NCBI GenBank assembly: GCA_037138855.1
Contig: JBAXHO010000031.1
Coordinates: 1-21,176, forward strand
Direction of reading: 5' to 3'
Length of the DNA: 21,176 nucleotides
Source: JBAXHO01 sp037138855
GTDB lineage: Bacteria; Patescibacteriota; Dojkabacteria; B142; OLB20
Shown here: one piece after another, positions 7,356-15,223 of the stretch
How positions within the stretch are numbered: the stretch's first letter is position 1
Layout: every line of letters begins with the position of its first letter
Notes under the pieces: model-generated
Database searches by the model: none
What the model was told of the DNA's origin: nothing
Seen by the model: the letters and a program-made list of their open reading frames with translations, nothing else
Position numbers and translations under genes: made by a program

Positions 7356-8498
7356 ATGCAGCTCTCCTCCCGTCTCGACAAATTCCCGGAATACATCTTT
7401 TCTAAATTAGCCAAAAAGGTCGCTTTGGTCGAAAAAGAAACTGGACGTAAAGTCCTTAATTTTGGCATTGGCTCACCTGACTACCCGCCAAGCGCTAAAT
7501 ATGTAGCTAAGGTTCAGGAATTTTTTGCCAAACCCAAAGCGCACCTGTATCCCGGATATGGCCCCAATCCTGATTTTGTAGCAGCTATCCAAAAAATGTA
7601 TAGTGAACGCTTCGGAGTTACGTTGGAAACGAACGAAGTATTTACTTTAAACGGCAGTAAAGACGGTGTCAGTCATATTGCTCTGACTTTACTAGATGCT
7701 GGTGATGAAGCGCTGGTACCTGACCCTGGCTACGCTGGTTATGCCGGACCAGTTCTCATGGTAGATGCTATCCCGGTTTACTATAACCTTACCAAAGCTA
7801 CTGATTTTAAAATTGATTATGCTGAACTGGAACAAAAAATGTCCGAAAAAACAAAATTTATCTGGGTGAATTTTCCTAGTAATCCTACTGGCCAAATCGC
7901 TACCAAGGCAGAATTAGTACCATTAATAGAATTTTGTAAAAAACATCAGATCTGGCTGCTCTATGATAATGCTTATGCCGAAATCGCTTTTGATGGTTTC
8001 ATTGCGCCTAGCATTTTAGAAATACCAGGTGCCAAAGAAGTTGCTGTAGAATTTGGCTCATTTTCCAAAAGTCACTCCTTCGCAGGGTACCGCATTGGCT
8101 GGATCGCTGGAAATGCAGAAGTTGTAGCAGCGCTCGGCAAAATCAAATCCCAGCTAGATACTGGTATGGCAGTTCCTCTCCAGGACCTAGCTGTATACGC
8201 TCTCAACAATCCTGATCCAGAATGGAGCAAAGCGATGATTGCTGAATATCAGAGAAGACGTGATATTATTGCCGAGAAATTAATCAAACTTGGTTGTAAA
8301 TTTGAAAAACCTAAAGCATCCCTTTATATCTGGGCAGAAATTCCAGAAGAATTTGCTGATAGTGAAGAATTCAGCATGAAAATCTTAAACGAAAAGCAAG
8401 TAATGTTAACTCCTGGAACAGCCTTTGGCGAAAACGGCAAAAGGTATGTCAGAGTAAGTATTTGTGTGAACGTGGATCGGATTGATGAGTATCTATAA
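7356..8498 (+). CDS. PLP-dependent aminotransferase, class I/II (likely aromatic or prephenate)
   Basis: This is a fold-type I aminotransferase of 380 aa, normal length. It shows NFGIGSPDYPP, YPGYGPNPDF, NGSKDGVSHIALTLLDAGDE, PDPGYAGY, FPSNPTGQIA (PLP ring contact), LLYDNAYAEIAF, the PLP Schiff-base motif GSFSKSHSFAGYRIGW, and C-terminal GKRYVRVSI, which holds the carboxylate-binding Arg. Sequence style resembles the LL-diaminopimelate/aspartate aminotransferase group. Its place between chorismate mutase and TyrA-PheA suggests phenylpyruvate and 4-hydroxyphenylpyruvate, or prephenate, as substrates (inference). Lysine or aspartate transamination remains possible. Confidence 0.85.
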   Translation: MQLSSRLDKFPEYIFSKLAKKVALVEKETGRKVLNFGIGSPDYPPSAKYVAKVQEFFAKPKAHLYPGYGPNPDFVAAIQKMYSERFGVTLETNEVFTLNGSKDGVSHIALTLLDAGDEALVPDPGYAGYAGPVLMVDAIPVYYNLTKATDFKIDYAELEQKMSEKTKFIWVNFPSNPTGQIATKAELVPLIEFCKKHQIWLLYDNAYAEIAFDGFIAPSILEIPGAKEVAVEFGSFSKSHSFAGYRIGWIAGNAEVVAALGKIKSQLDTGMAVPLQDLAVYALNNPDPEWSKAMIAEYQRRRDIIAEKLIKLGCKFEKPKASLYIWAEIPEEFADSEEFSMKILNEKQVMLTPGTAFGENGKRYVRVSICVNVDRIDEYL

Positions 8499-8602
8499 AA
8501 AAAGTTAAAAGTCAGAAGATAATAGCTAATAGAGATAAATTAAAAAGTTAATTGATAATAGATTAAATTAAAAATAAGAATTAATTTTTTAATTAATCAT
8601 TT

Positions 8603-8899
8603 ATGAAAAAAGTTGCTGACTACATTCAATCACCAATTACTTTGACACTTTATCATCTCATATTAGTCATTATTTTTTTATTAACTGGCTATTCTTTACA
8701 AATTTTTTTCTGGGGTGAATCCATTTTTGTTTATGGATATTTTAGCGCTGCTTTAATCTCAGGAACATTGTACTTTCAAAAATATGTTAAAAATAATTTA
8801 CCAATTAAAAACAAAACAGCTATTAATATAATTTCGATTAGTTTAATGATTTTATGGACAATTCTTCTGATTTGGGTAAATGTTAAAGATATTAGTTAG
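8603..8899 (+). CDS. Small membrane protein of unknown function
   Basis: The 98-aa protein has three predicted membrane helices: about 17-37 (LYHLILVIIFLLTGYSLQIF), 42-60 (FVYGYFSAALISGTLYF) and 74-93 (INIISISLMILWTILLIWV), with basic residues (KYVKNNLPIKNK) in the loop between the second and third. No family was recognised. The ATG follows a TTAATTTTTTAATTAATC tract. The TAG stop is inside GTTAGAA/GTTAAAA repeats. It sits between the aminotransferase and a convergent gene. Confidence 0.65.
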   Translation: MKKVADYIQSPITLTLYHLILVIIFLLTGYSLQIFFWGESIFVYGYFSAALISGTLYFQKYVKNNLPIKNKTAINIISISLMILWTILLIWVNVKDIS

Positions 8900-8996
8900 A
8901 AGTTAAAAGTTAAGAGACAAAAATTAGAAGCTACAAGATAAAAGTTAGAAGCTAAGAGTTAAAAATCAATAATAAATAAATTTTTCAAATAACACA
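8900..8996. repeat. GTTARAA-type trailer array between convergent genes
   Basis: Degenerate heptamers (GTTAGAA, GTTAAAA, GTTAAGA, then GTTAGAA and GCTAAGA) follow the stop of the 98-aa membrane protein. The orientation suits a trailer of the plus-strand gene. No hairpin with a U-run is seen. Confidence 0.6.
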
Positions 8997-9368
8997 TCAC
9001 ATCCTTTGTCGGCAGTGTCTAATTAGACTATTAGTTAAACGATAAATTTCTTGTAATTTAATCCCAAAATTATCAAATTCCTTGGGAGTAATATAGTAAA
9101 GATCGCGAGCTAAATATAGGAGATTACTGACTTCAGTTATTGAGCCTGAAGTGATAACATAAAATCGAATTTTATCTTTTATTGTTAAACGACCATAACC
9201 TTCTGCAATGTTTGAAGTAATTGAAATTGCAGCCCGTCTTAATTGTGAAGTTAAACCATATTTTTCCTCAATGGGAAATTGTAATGAGAAATGATAGATT
9301 ATTAAAATAAAGGCATGTGCTTTCTGCCAAACTATTAAATCAGAAAATTGTCTTGTTTTATTTTTCAT
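8997..9368 (-). CDS. Four-helix bundle protein (23S rRNA intervening-sequence protein family)
   Basis: The 123-aa protein matches the family encoded in 23S rRNA intervening sequences and common as stand-alone genes in candidate phyla. Signatures are FSDLIVWQKAHAFILIIY, FPIEEKYGLTSQLRRAAISI, SNIAEGYGR and FYVITSGSITEVSNLLYLA. The fold is a pentameric four-helix bundle with a suspected nucleic-acid role, but no firm function. No rRNA lies near it. It is divergent from tyrA-pheA (93-bp gap) and convergent with the 98-aa membrane protein, so it interrupts the aromatic cluster. Confidence 0.9.
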   Translation of the reverse strand: MKNKTRQFSDLIVWQKAHAFILIIYHFSLQFPIEEKYGLTSQLRRAAISITSNIAEGYGRLTIKDKIRFYVITSGSITEVSNLLYLARDLYYITPKEFDNFGIKLQEIYRLTNSLIRHCRQRM

Positions 9369-9461
9369 ATTTAAATTGTAAGCCCTAATTCTTAAAAATT
9401 TCTTAATTTTTAAACTTTTCTATATCTATTATCTTTTAACTTTAAACTTTTAACTTTTATT

Positions 9462-10802
9462 ATGCTTCGTATCGCCATCATCGGCTTCGGTCGATTCGGA
9501 CAAACCTGGTATGAAATACTGAAAAACGATTTTCAGGTATTGCTGTTCGATAAAAACAAAAAGAATTTTGCCAAATATCCATTAGCCAAAAATACCCTGA
9601 TTTGTAAAACTGCTAAAGAAGCTTATCAGGCAGACGTTGTCTTTTATGCTGTACCGATTACTCAGTTTGAGAAAGTAATTCAAGACCACTTGTCACATAT
9701 TTTAAAACAAAAACCACTCCTAATCGATTTGCTTTCTGTCAAAGTGTTTCCCCAGAAGATTTTTACTAAATATTTAAAGAACACCAATATTGAAGCAATG
9801 CTACTCCACCCAATGTTCGGACCGGATAGTATTCGGATAGCGGGCTTAGAAAATCAGCCTTTAATTATTGATCCATTTCGCTCGACTAGAGCAACATACA
9901 AATTTTGGCACGACTACTTTGAGAATAAAAAGCTTAAAGTAATTAAAATGACTGCTACTGAGCATGACAAACTTGCAGCGAAATCTCAAGGTGTCACACA
10001 TTTCATCGGACGTCTCTTGGAGGAGTACAAGCTCGAAGCGACGCCTATTGATAGTCTCGGCTCCAAAAAGTTACGCGAAATCATGGATCAAACCTGCCAC
10101 GATACCTGGGAACTATTCGAGGGTCTGCAAAATTATAATCCCTATACCAAAGCGATGCGGATCAACATCGGAACTGCTTATAACAGAATTTTTAATAAAC
10201 TGTTACCCCACCAGGTAAATCCAAATCACTTAACTTTTGGCATTCAGGGAGGAATTGCCAGTTTCAATGAAGAAGCAATCATGAGCTATATCACTTCGAA
10301 AAAAATCGAAGCATTTTCACTCAAATATTTATATACCTCTGAAAATGTGCTGAAAAATCTCCATGACGGTACTATCGACTTTGGTATTTTCGCTATTCAA
10401 AATTCAGTTGGTGGCATTGTCGATGAATCGATAGTTGCTATGGCCAATTACAAATTCAAAATTGTCGAAGAAGTAAAAATTCCAGTCAGACATTTTCTGA
10501 TGCGTAGAAAAGATTGTCCGGAAAAAATTATTAAGCAAATCATGGGACACCCCCAGGTTTTCAAACAATGTACTAGTACGCTACAGAAACGCTTCCCCCA
10601 ATTGAAACAAGTCAGCGGTACTGGAAATTTAATTGATACAGCATATGCCGCCAAGGCTCTTGCTGAAGGTAGAATAGCCAAAACCACAGCCATCCTTGGT
10701 CCTAAACGCTTGTCCGAATTATATGATTTCGCCATCATCGCCGAAAACCTCCAGGATGATTCGGAGAACATCACGAGCTTTCTGGTAGTGGAGCGGAAGT
10801 GA
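9462..10802 (+). CDS. Bifunctional prephenate (or arogenate) dehydrogenase / prephenate dehydratase fusion
   Basis: A 446-aa fusion. Residues 1 to about 248 form a TyrA domain: IIGFGRFG (6-13, NAD(P) loop), DVVFYAVP, HPMFGP (116-121), TEHDKLAAKSQGVTHFIG (167-183, catalytic-type His), closest in style to plant arogenate dehydrogenases. Residues about 257-446 form a PheA dehydratase domain: FGIQGGIASFNEEA, DFGIFAIQNSVGG, GHPQVFKQC (362-370), DTAYAAKALAEG and ENITSFLVV. The usual TRF motif reads TSF (438-440). No chorismate mutase or ACT domain is present; the mutase is the separate gene at 6258. One polypeptide thus handles both branches from prephenate to Tyr and Phe precursors. Confidence 0.9.
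   Translation: MLRIAIIGFGRFGQTWYEILKNDFQVLLFDKNKKNFAKYPLAKNTLICKTAKEAYQADVVFYAVPITQFEKVIQDHLSHILKQKPLLIDLLSVKVFPQKIFTKYLKNTNIEAMLLHPMFGPDSIRIAGLENQPLIIDPFRSTRATYKFWHDYFENKKLKVIKMTATEHDKLAAKSQGVTHFIGRLLEEYKLEATPIDSLGSKKLREIMDQTCHDTWELFEGLQNYNPYTKAMRINIGTAYNRIFNKLLPHQVNPNHLTFGIQGGIASFNEEAIMSYITSKKIEAFSLKYLYTSENVLKNLHDGTIDFGIFAIQNSVGGIVDESIVAMANYKFKIVEEVKIPVRHFLMRRKDCPEKIIKQIMGHPQVFKQCTSTLQKRFPQLKQVSGTGNLIDTAYAAKALAEGRIAKTTAILGPKRLSELYDFAIIAENLQDDSENITSFLVVERK
10568..10582. promoter_or_regulatory. Possible TrpR-like site inside tyrA-pheA
   Basis: ATGTACTAGTACGCT is identical over 15 bases to the operator at 16416-16430 read on the minus strand, including the GTACTAGTAC palindrome (10570-10579). 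It encodes the C-T-S-T-L stretch after the dehydratase HPQ motif, so coincidence is possible. Confidence 0.3.
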
Positions 10803-10809
10803 GAATTAG

Positions 10810-10995
10810 TAGCTGGTAGCTTGTAGCTAGTATCTGGTAGAAGAAGAACAGCTCTCAATCATAATTAAAAAATATTTCATATTTAAAAAATTACTTGCCA
10901 GTAGACATCACTCATCAGATACTAGATACCAGATACCAGATATCAGATACTTAAATTTTGCTACTTGATACATGATACTTTATACCTGATACTTT
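10810..10995 (+). repeat. Complementary trailer and leader arrays between tyrA-pheA and the ABC gene
   Basis: The trailer has TAGCTGG, TAGCTTG, TAGCTAG and TATCTGG (10810-10837). The leader has GATACTA, GATACCA, GATACCA, GATATCA and GATACTT (10918-10952), then GATACATGATACTTTATACC and TGATACTTT up to 10995. GTATCTGGTA (10830-10839) pairs perfectly with TACCAGATAC (10927-10936), so the spacer RNA can fold into a long hairpin. Confidence 0.8.
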
Positions 10996-11007
10996 CTCTT
11001 TTTCACC

Positions 11008-12795
11008 ATGCTCGCTGTCATTCGTTTTACAATCAACAAAGTCAAATCCAGCAATCGGATACTGTTTTATAGTTTTCTTATCCTTTCCATTGCCTACGCT
11101 GTATTATCTTTCCTGACTACACTGATCTTCCGGGAAATCATTGATACCGTGAATGGCACTAGCACATTTTTTCATTTGAGTATCTGGGGCATTTTGATTT
11201 TCAAATTAGGCTTTGATTTTTTTGCCAATTTAATCACTGGTACAAAAGATTATCTCCTCCCGCAAATCAAGAAGAAAAGTAGTTTGCAATTTCTCAATGA
11301 ATTGATCGACAAAACAGCAGAACTAGATATCGCCAGTCTGGAAAATCCCAAAACTGTCGGAATTATTAGCCGAGCTTATAGTCGGATTCATTTTCAATTT
11401 GAATATTTTTTCCGCAATATCGTGCTAGTCCTAACCACCTCAATTGAAATAATTTTTGCTTTAGTGATTTTTATTTTTGTCTCGCCACTTGGTGCCCTGA
11501 TGCTTTTGCTGACTAACGTGCTAAACACCTATATTAAGGTTCGCTTGAAAGGTGCTAATTTTAATATTTATAAAGCCGACTATCAGACGCGTCTTAAATT
11601 TGGTTATGCTACCGACCTTCTGACCAACCGGGATACGCTTTTGGAATTAAAACTATTTCAGAATTTTACATTTCTCAAGAAAAAAATTCTTAAGATTTAT
11701 AATGAATTTATTAATAATGAAATTAATCAGGAAAAAAAGAATCTGATTATCGGCTCAATTGTTGATATTTTACCAATTATCGCCTCCTTCATTTTTATTT
11801 TAGTGCTGGCGAATCAGCTATACAATCAGACAATCTCTGTCGGTATCTTTGTTTTTCTTTTTACTAATATGCTGATTTTTTCCGGCAGTCTAGCGCGCTT
11901 AAGCTTGACACTTGTTTCAGTTGCTGCTGAAAGTAATTCTATCAGAGATATTATCGATTTTTATGAACTCAAGCCTAAATTCTTCAGTAAAGTACTTGAT
12001 GCCAAGGAAAAATTATTGTGGCAACAAAAATTAAGCAAACCATGTATTTCCTTTGAAAATGTGAATTTTCGTTATCCCAATAGTCATGATCTTGCCCTCG
12101 CCAATATTAATCTGATAATTCCCTGGTCACAAAACTTAGCAATTGTCGGTGAAAATGGTGCCGGAAAAACAACTTTAATTAAATTACTTTTACGGGTATA
12201 TGATCCAGAAACAGGAGTAATCAAAATTAATGGCATTGATCTCAAGGAAATACCATTAAATGCCTTGTATACTTGTTTCGCCACGCTTTTTCAGAACTTT
12301 GGAAAATTTAATTTAACAATTGCTGAAAATCTGGAACTTGCTGCCAGACGAAAATTATCTGATCAGGAAATGACTGATTATCTGCAATATGCCAATGCCT
12401 GGAAATTTATTAAAACAACCCAAGATCAGTTACAGCAACAGTTAGGGCCGGAGTTTGAAAACGGCATTGACCTTTCCGGCGGTCAGTGGCAAAGTCTGGC
12501 AATTGCCCGTACTTATGCCAAACAAGCTGCAGTAGTAATTCTGGATGAACCAACTTCAGCGATTGATGCCAAGAGTGAAATGGAGATCTTTGATAGACTC
12601 AATAAAAAAATGCGTAAAGAAACATTGATCTTTATTTCGCATCGCTTTTCCACCATCAAAGATGCAGAAAGAATTGTCGTGCTTGATCGAGGCAGAATCG
12701 TCGAACAAGGCACTCACGCAGAATTAATGCTCAATAATCTCACCTATGCGAAACTTTATCAAATTCAGCTAGAAAGGTTGAAGAGAGATAGTTAA
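11008..12795 (+). CDS. ABC exporter, fused permease and ATPase
   Basis: This 595-aa half-transporter has a six-helix exporter-type membrane domain (about 1-310; hydrophobic stretches near 20-42, 58-75, 138-160, 160-175, 250-270 and 278-295) and a C-terminal ATPase. The ATPase shows Walker A GENGAGKTT (381-389), Q-loop LFQNFGKF, signature LSGGQ (489-493), Walker B VVILDEPTSAIDA (509-521), and switch His in FISHRF. It should work as a homodimer or with a partner. The substrate is unknown; lipid, peptide and drug exporters all look alike here. Its last codons GAT AGT TAA already lie in the following heptamer array. Confidence 0.93.
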   Translation: MLAVIRFTINKVKSSNRILFYSFLILSIAYAVLSFLTTLIFREIIDTVNGTSTFFHLSIWGILIFKLGFDFFANLITGTKDYLLPQIKKKSSLQFLNELIDKTAELDIASLENPKTVGIISRAYSRIHFQFEYFFRNIVLVLTTSIEIIFALVIFIFVSPLGALMLLLTNVLNTYIKVRLKGANFNIYKADYQTRLKFGYATDLLTNRDTLLELKLFQNFTFLKKKILKIYNEFINNEINQEKKNLIIGSIVDILPIIASFIFILVLANQLYNQTISVGIFVFLFTNMLIFSGSLARLSLTLVSVAAESNSIRDIIDFYELKPKFFSKVLDAKEKLLWQQKLSKPCISFENVNFRYPNSHDLALANINLIIPWSQNLAIVGENGAGKTTLIKLLLRVYDPETGVIKINGIDLKEIPLNALYTCFATLFQNFGKFNLTIAENLELAARRKLSDQEMTDYLQYANAWKFIKTTQDQLQQQLGPEFENGIDLSGGQWQSLAIARTYAKQAAVVILDEPTSAIDAKSEMEIFDRLNKKMRKETLIFISHRFSTIKDAERIVVLDRGRIVEQGTHAELMLNNLTYAKLYQIQLERLKRDS

Positions 12796-12888
12796 TAGTT
12801 AGTAGTTAGTAGTTAATAGTTAGTAGTTAGTAGTTAGAAGTTAATAGTTAATAGTTAGTAGTTAGTAGTTAGAAGTTAATAGTTAGTA
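12791..12888. repeat. 14-unit GTTAGTA/GTTAATA/GTTAGAA heptamer array
   Basis: Fourteen consecutive heptamers run from 12791 to 12888 with variation only at the fifth and sixth bases (AT, GT or GA). The order of variants partly repeats as a higher-order block. The TAA stop of the ABC gene (12793-12795) is in the first unit. A leader-type block before the next gene (about 12939-12975, ACTTCTAGCTTTTAACTAAT then AACTTCTAGC) is broadly complementary to it. Confidence 0.95.
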
Positions 12889-13001
12889 GTTCAGGTAAAC
12901 CTTTGGCTGTAGTAGTTAGTAGCTTGACCTTTATTACCAACTTCTAGCTTTTAACTAATAACTTCTAGCTATTATTTTCAATTTTATTATATAATTCAAT
13001 T

Positions 13002-13286
13002 ATGAGCGATCTGGAAATTATCAAAACAATTACTACTAAATATCTTGACACCAAAGCAAATAGAGCATTTATTTTTGGTTCAAGAGCAACTGGTCAAGCT
13101 TCCAAATATAGCGATTATGATCTGGGGATTGATGGCCAAAAGCTGAAAAGTGAACTGTATTTTGAACTAATTTCTGCTTTTGAAGAATCTGATTTACATG
13201 TGAAGGTTGATGTGGTTGACTTTAATAACGTTTCAGAAGTATTTAGAACAAATGCCATGCAATCAATTATTCCACTTACTTTTTAA
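13002..13286 (+). CDS. MntA-like minimal nucleotidyltransferase (antitoxin)
   Basis: The 94-aa protein is a minimal nucleotidyltransferase. It has the exact GS-X10-DXD active site: FGSRATG (G26, S27) followed by SDYDL with D38 and D40, and a third acidic residue in VKVDVVDF (near D70 or D73). In established MntA/HepT systems such an enzyme AMPylates a tyrosine of the partner HEPN toxin to silence it. The HEPN gene follows after 12 bp, so the pair is almost certainly co-transcribed. Alternatively it belongs to the HI0073/HI0074 type pair whose role is less clear. Confidence 0.88.
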   Translation: MSDLEIIKTITTKYLDTKANRAFIFGSRATGQASKYSDYDLGIDGQKLKSELYFELISAFEESDLHVKVDVVDFNNVSEVFRTNAMQSIIPLTF

Positions 13287-13298
13287 ATTTTCAAATCA

Positions 13299-13682
13299 AT
13301 GAAAACTGCTGAATTATATCAACAACTTTCCAAAGCAAGCTTAAAAATGCAGGAAGCACTTACCTTTACTGAATCTGAACCCTACAAAGAGTCCACAATT
13401 CAACGTTTCGAATACACCTTTGAACTTTCCTGGAAATTAATGAATAGCATTTTGAAAGATCAATTAATTGATTGTTACGGTATCAAAAATATCTTCCGTG
13501 AGGCAATTAAACTTGGAATTATTGAAAACATTGATCACTGGTTTGATTATGCATTAAACCGAAATTTAACAAGTCATATCTATAAGGAAGAAATTGCCAA
13601 TCAAGTGTATGCAGTGGCCAAAGGATCTTTTACTACAGATGTTTTGAAATTACTAGAGCTCTCCAAAAATTACTTGGAATAA
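13299..13682 (+). CDS. HEPN-domain protein, HI0074/HepT-like (toxin)
   Basis: The 127-aa helical protein matches the nucleotidyltransferase substrate-binding (HI0074-like) family: STIQRFEYTFELSWKLMNSIL (about 32-52), GIKNIFREAIKLGII and LNRNLTSHIYKEE. RNLTSHIY (88-95) fits the RX4HXY motif, in which Arg and His form the RNase centre of HepT toxins and the Tyr is the AMPylation target. It is paired with the upstream nucleotidyltransferase gene. The pair lies between an ABC exporter and a strong terminator, with no mobile element visible. Confidence 0.88.
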   Translation: MKTAELYQQLSKASLKMQEALTFTESEPYKESTIQRFEYTFELSWKLMNSILKDQLIDCYGIKNIFREAIKLGIIENIDHWFDYALNRNLTSHIYKEEIANQVYAVAKGSFTTDVLKLLELSKNYLE

Positions 13683-13685
13683 CGC

Positions 13686-13713
13686 AAAACTCCAGGCTTG
13701 CACCTGGAGTTTT
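13686..13713. terminator. Bidirectional intrinsic terminator between hepT-like and trpB
   Basis: AAAACTCCAGG (13686-13696) pairs perfectly with CCTGGAGTTTT (13703-13713) around a CTTGCA loop. A-rich and T-rich flanks make it work in both directions, which suits the convergent hepT-like (+) and trpB (-) genes. Confidence 0.92.
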
Positions 13714-13726
13714 AATTATTCCCTTC

Positions 13727-13758
13727 CGATTACCGCATAACGGTTACCGATTACCGTT
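13727..13758. repeat. CCGATTA-type repeat after the trpB stop
   Basis: CCGATTACCGCATAACGGTT continues with ACCGATTACCG. On the minus strand this is a CGGTAATCGG trailer right after the trpB TAA. It contains the dyad ACCG...CGGT. The same words occur after trpR (15941-15960) and near 16985-17015. Confidence 0.7.
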
Positions 13759-15054
13759 TTACTTCAACTTTCCTCCCAAATAATCCTCATATGCATTCAT
13801 ATCGAAGTAACCAGTCCCTGAAAGATTGAAAAGAATTGTTTTCTCTTCATTTTTTTCTTTTGCTAACAAAGCTTGCTTGATCACTGCTTTTATGGCATGT
13901 GCACTTTCCGGTGCCGGGATAATTCCCATGCTTCTCGCAAAAATCTGTGCTGCCTCAAAAGTTTCCAGTTGACTATAACTTTCCGGAGTAATTACTTTTT
14001 GATCAACTAACAGACTAATTAATGGTGCCATACCATGATAACGTAGTCCTCCAGCATGAATCGCACTTGGCATGAACTCGCTTCCCAGAGTATACATTTT
14101 CACCATTGGTGTCATCTGGCCACTATCTCCAAAATCATATTTATACTCTCCTTTGGTAAGTGAAGGACACGCTTCTGGTTCCACCGCAATAAAGTCAATC
14201 TTCGCCCCTTCAAATTTCTTTTTGATGTAAGGGAAAGCAATTCCGGCAAAGTTACTACCACCACCTACACAACCAATTATTAGATCAGGCTTTTCTCCAA
14301 TTTCCTCCATCTGCATGATCGCTTCTTGTCCGATTATTGTCTGGTGTAAAAGCACATGATTGAGGACGCTACCAAGTGCATATTTTGTATCTTCATTCTT
14401 TACAGCAATCTCTACTGCTTCAGCAATTGCCATGCCCAGACTTCCAGTAGAATCCGGATTCGCTGCTAAAAATTTCTTACCTGCTTCTGTCAAAGGACTG
14501 GGACTAGCGTGGACTGTTGCCCCAAGTAATTCCATCGCAGTTTTACGATATGGTTTCTGATCAAAACTAGTTTTTACCATAAATACTTCGATATCAAGTC
14601 CGAAAATGGAACCTGCTGTAGCTAAAGCTGTACCCCACTGACCGGCACCCGTCTCAGTTGCTAGTCTTTTCACCCCTTCATTTTTTGCATAAAACGCCTG
14701 CGGAATAGCCGTATTGATTTTATGACTGCCTGTTAATGTAGCTCCTTCAAATTTAAAGAAAATCTTTGCCGGTGTCCCTAGCACTTTTTCGAGTCCCTTG
14801 GCACGTATCAGGGCTGTAGGTCGATACGTATCATAAACTTCAGCCACTTCTTTGGGGATTTCAATATATTGCTCAGTACTTACTTCCTGTTTAATTACTT
14901 CCATCGAAAACAATGGTACCAAATCAGCCGGACCAATTGGCTTTTTGGTTCCAGGATGTAATGGCGCTGGAATTTCTACGCCAAGATGTTTCTGCAAGTC
15001 AGAAGCGATATTGTAGTAATGGGTTGGGAGTTTAATATTTGATTTGGTTTGCAT
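13759..15054 (-). CDS. trpB: Tryptophan synthase beta chain, TrpB2 type
   Basis: A PLP enzyme that joins indole and L-serine to make tryptophan. The 431-aa length and motifs mark the TrpB2 subgroup: an N-terminal extension (PAPLHPGTKKPIGPADLVPL), RPTALIRAKGLEKVLGTPAKI, FEGATLTGSHKINTA with PLP Lys 112, ETGAGQWGTALA, the phosphate loop CVGGGSNFAG and SGTGYFD. No trpA or other trp biosynthesis gene is in the window. TrpB2 enzymes generally do not pair well with TrpA, so indole salvage is the simplest role (inference). It is the last gene of the trpR-leader-serK-like unit and is probably controlled by it. Confidence 0.95.
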   Translation of the reverse strand: MQTKSNIKLPTHYYNIASDLQKHLGVEIPAPLHPGTKKPIGPADLVPLFSMEVIKQEVSTEQYIEIPKEVAEVYDTYRPTALIRAKGLEKVLGTPAKIFFKFEGATLTGSHKINTAIPQAFYAKNEGVKRLATETGAGQWGTALATAGSIFGLDIEVFMVKTSFDQKPYRKTAMELLGATVHASPSPLTEAGKKFLAANPDSTGSLGMAIAEAVEIAVKNEDTKYALGSVLNHVLLHQTIIGQEAIMQMEEIGEKPDLIIGCVGGGSNFAGIAFPYIKKKFEGAKIDFIAVEPEACPSLTKGEYKYDFGDSGQMTPMVKMYTLGSEFMPSAIHAGGLRYHGMAPLISLLVDQKVITPESYSQLETFEAAQIFARSMGIIPAPESAHAIKAVIKQALLAKEKNEEKTILFNLSGTGYFDMNAYEDYLGGKLK

Positions 15055-15105
15055 GGATAGATATATAAGAATTAAAAAATTAAAAAGATTAAAAATATTA
15101 AAATA

Positions 15106-15169
15106 TTAACGAGTTAACAAGTTAACAAATTGAAATATTAACAAATTAACAGATTAACAAGTTAACAAA
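15106..15169. repeat. TTAACNNN octamer array upstream of trpB
   Basis: TTAACGAG, TTAACAAG, TTAACAAA, then TTAACAAA, TTAACAGA, TTAACAAG and TTAACAAA have an 8-bp period. Read on the minus strand they are the TTGTTAACTCGTTAAT leader seen before aroB, aroA and the aminotransferase on the plus strand, so the element follows gene orientation. Confidence 0.8.
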
Positions 15170-15223
15170 ATAAAAATAGAAAATTATAATTTGCAGATTC
15201 ATCAATAAATTATTAAGTAAAAA

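Noticed and set aside
8997..9368. Remnant of a 23S rRNA intervening sequence
   Set aside because: No rRNA sequence flanks the gene; stand-alone family members are common.
12791..12888. CRISPR array
   Set aside because: The repeats are 7 bp, head to tail, with no unique spacers and no cas genes.
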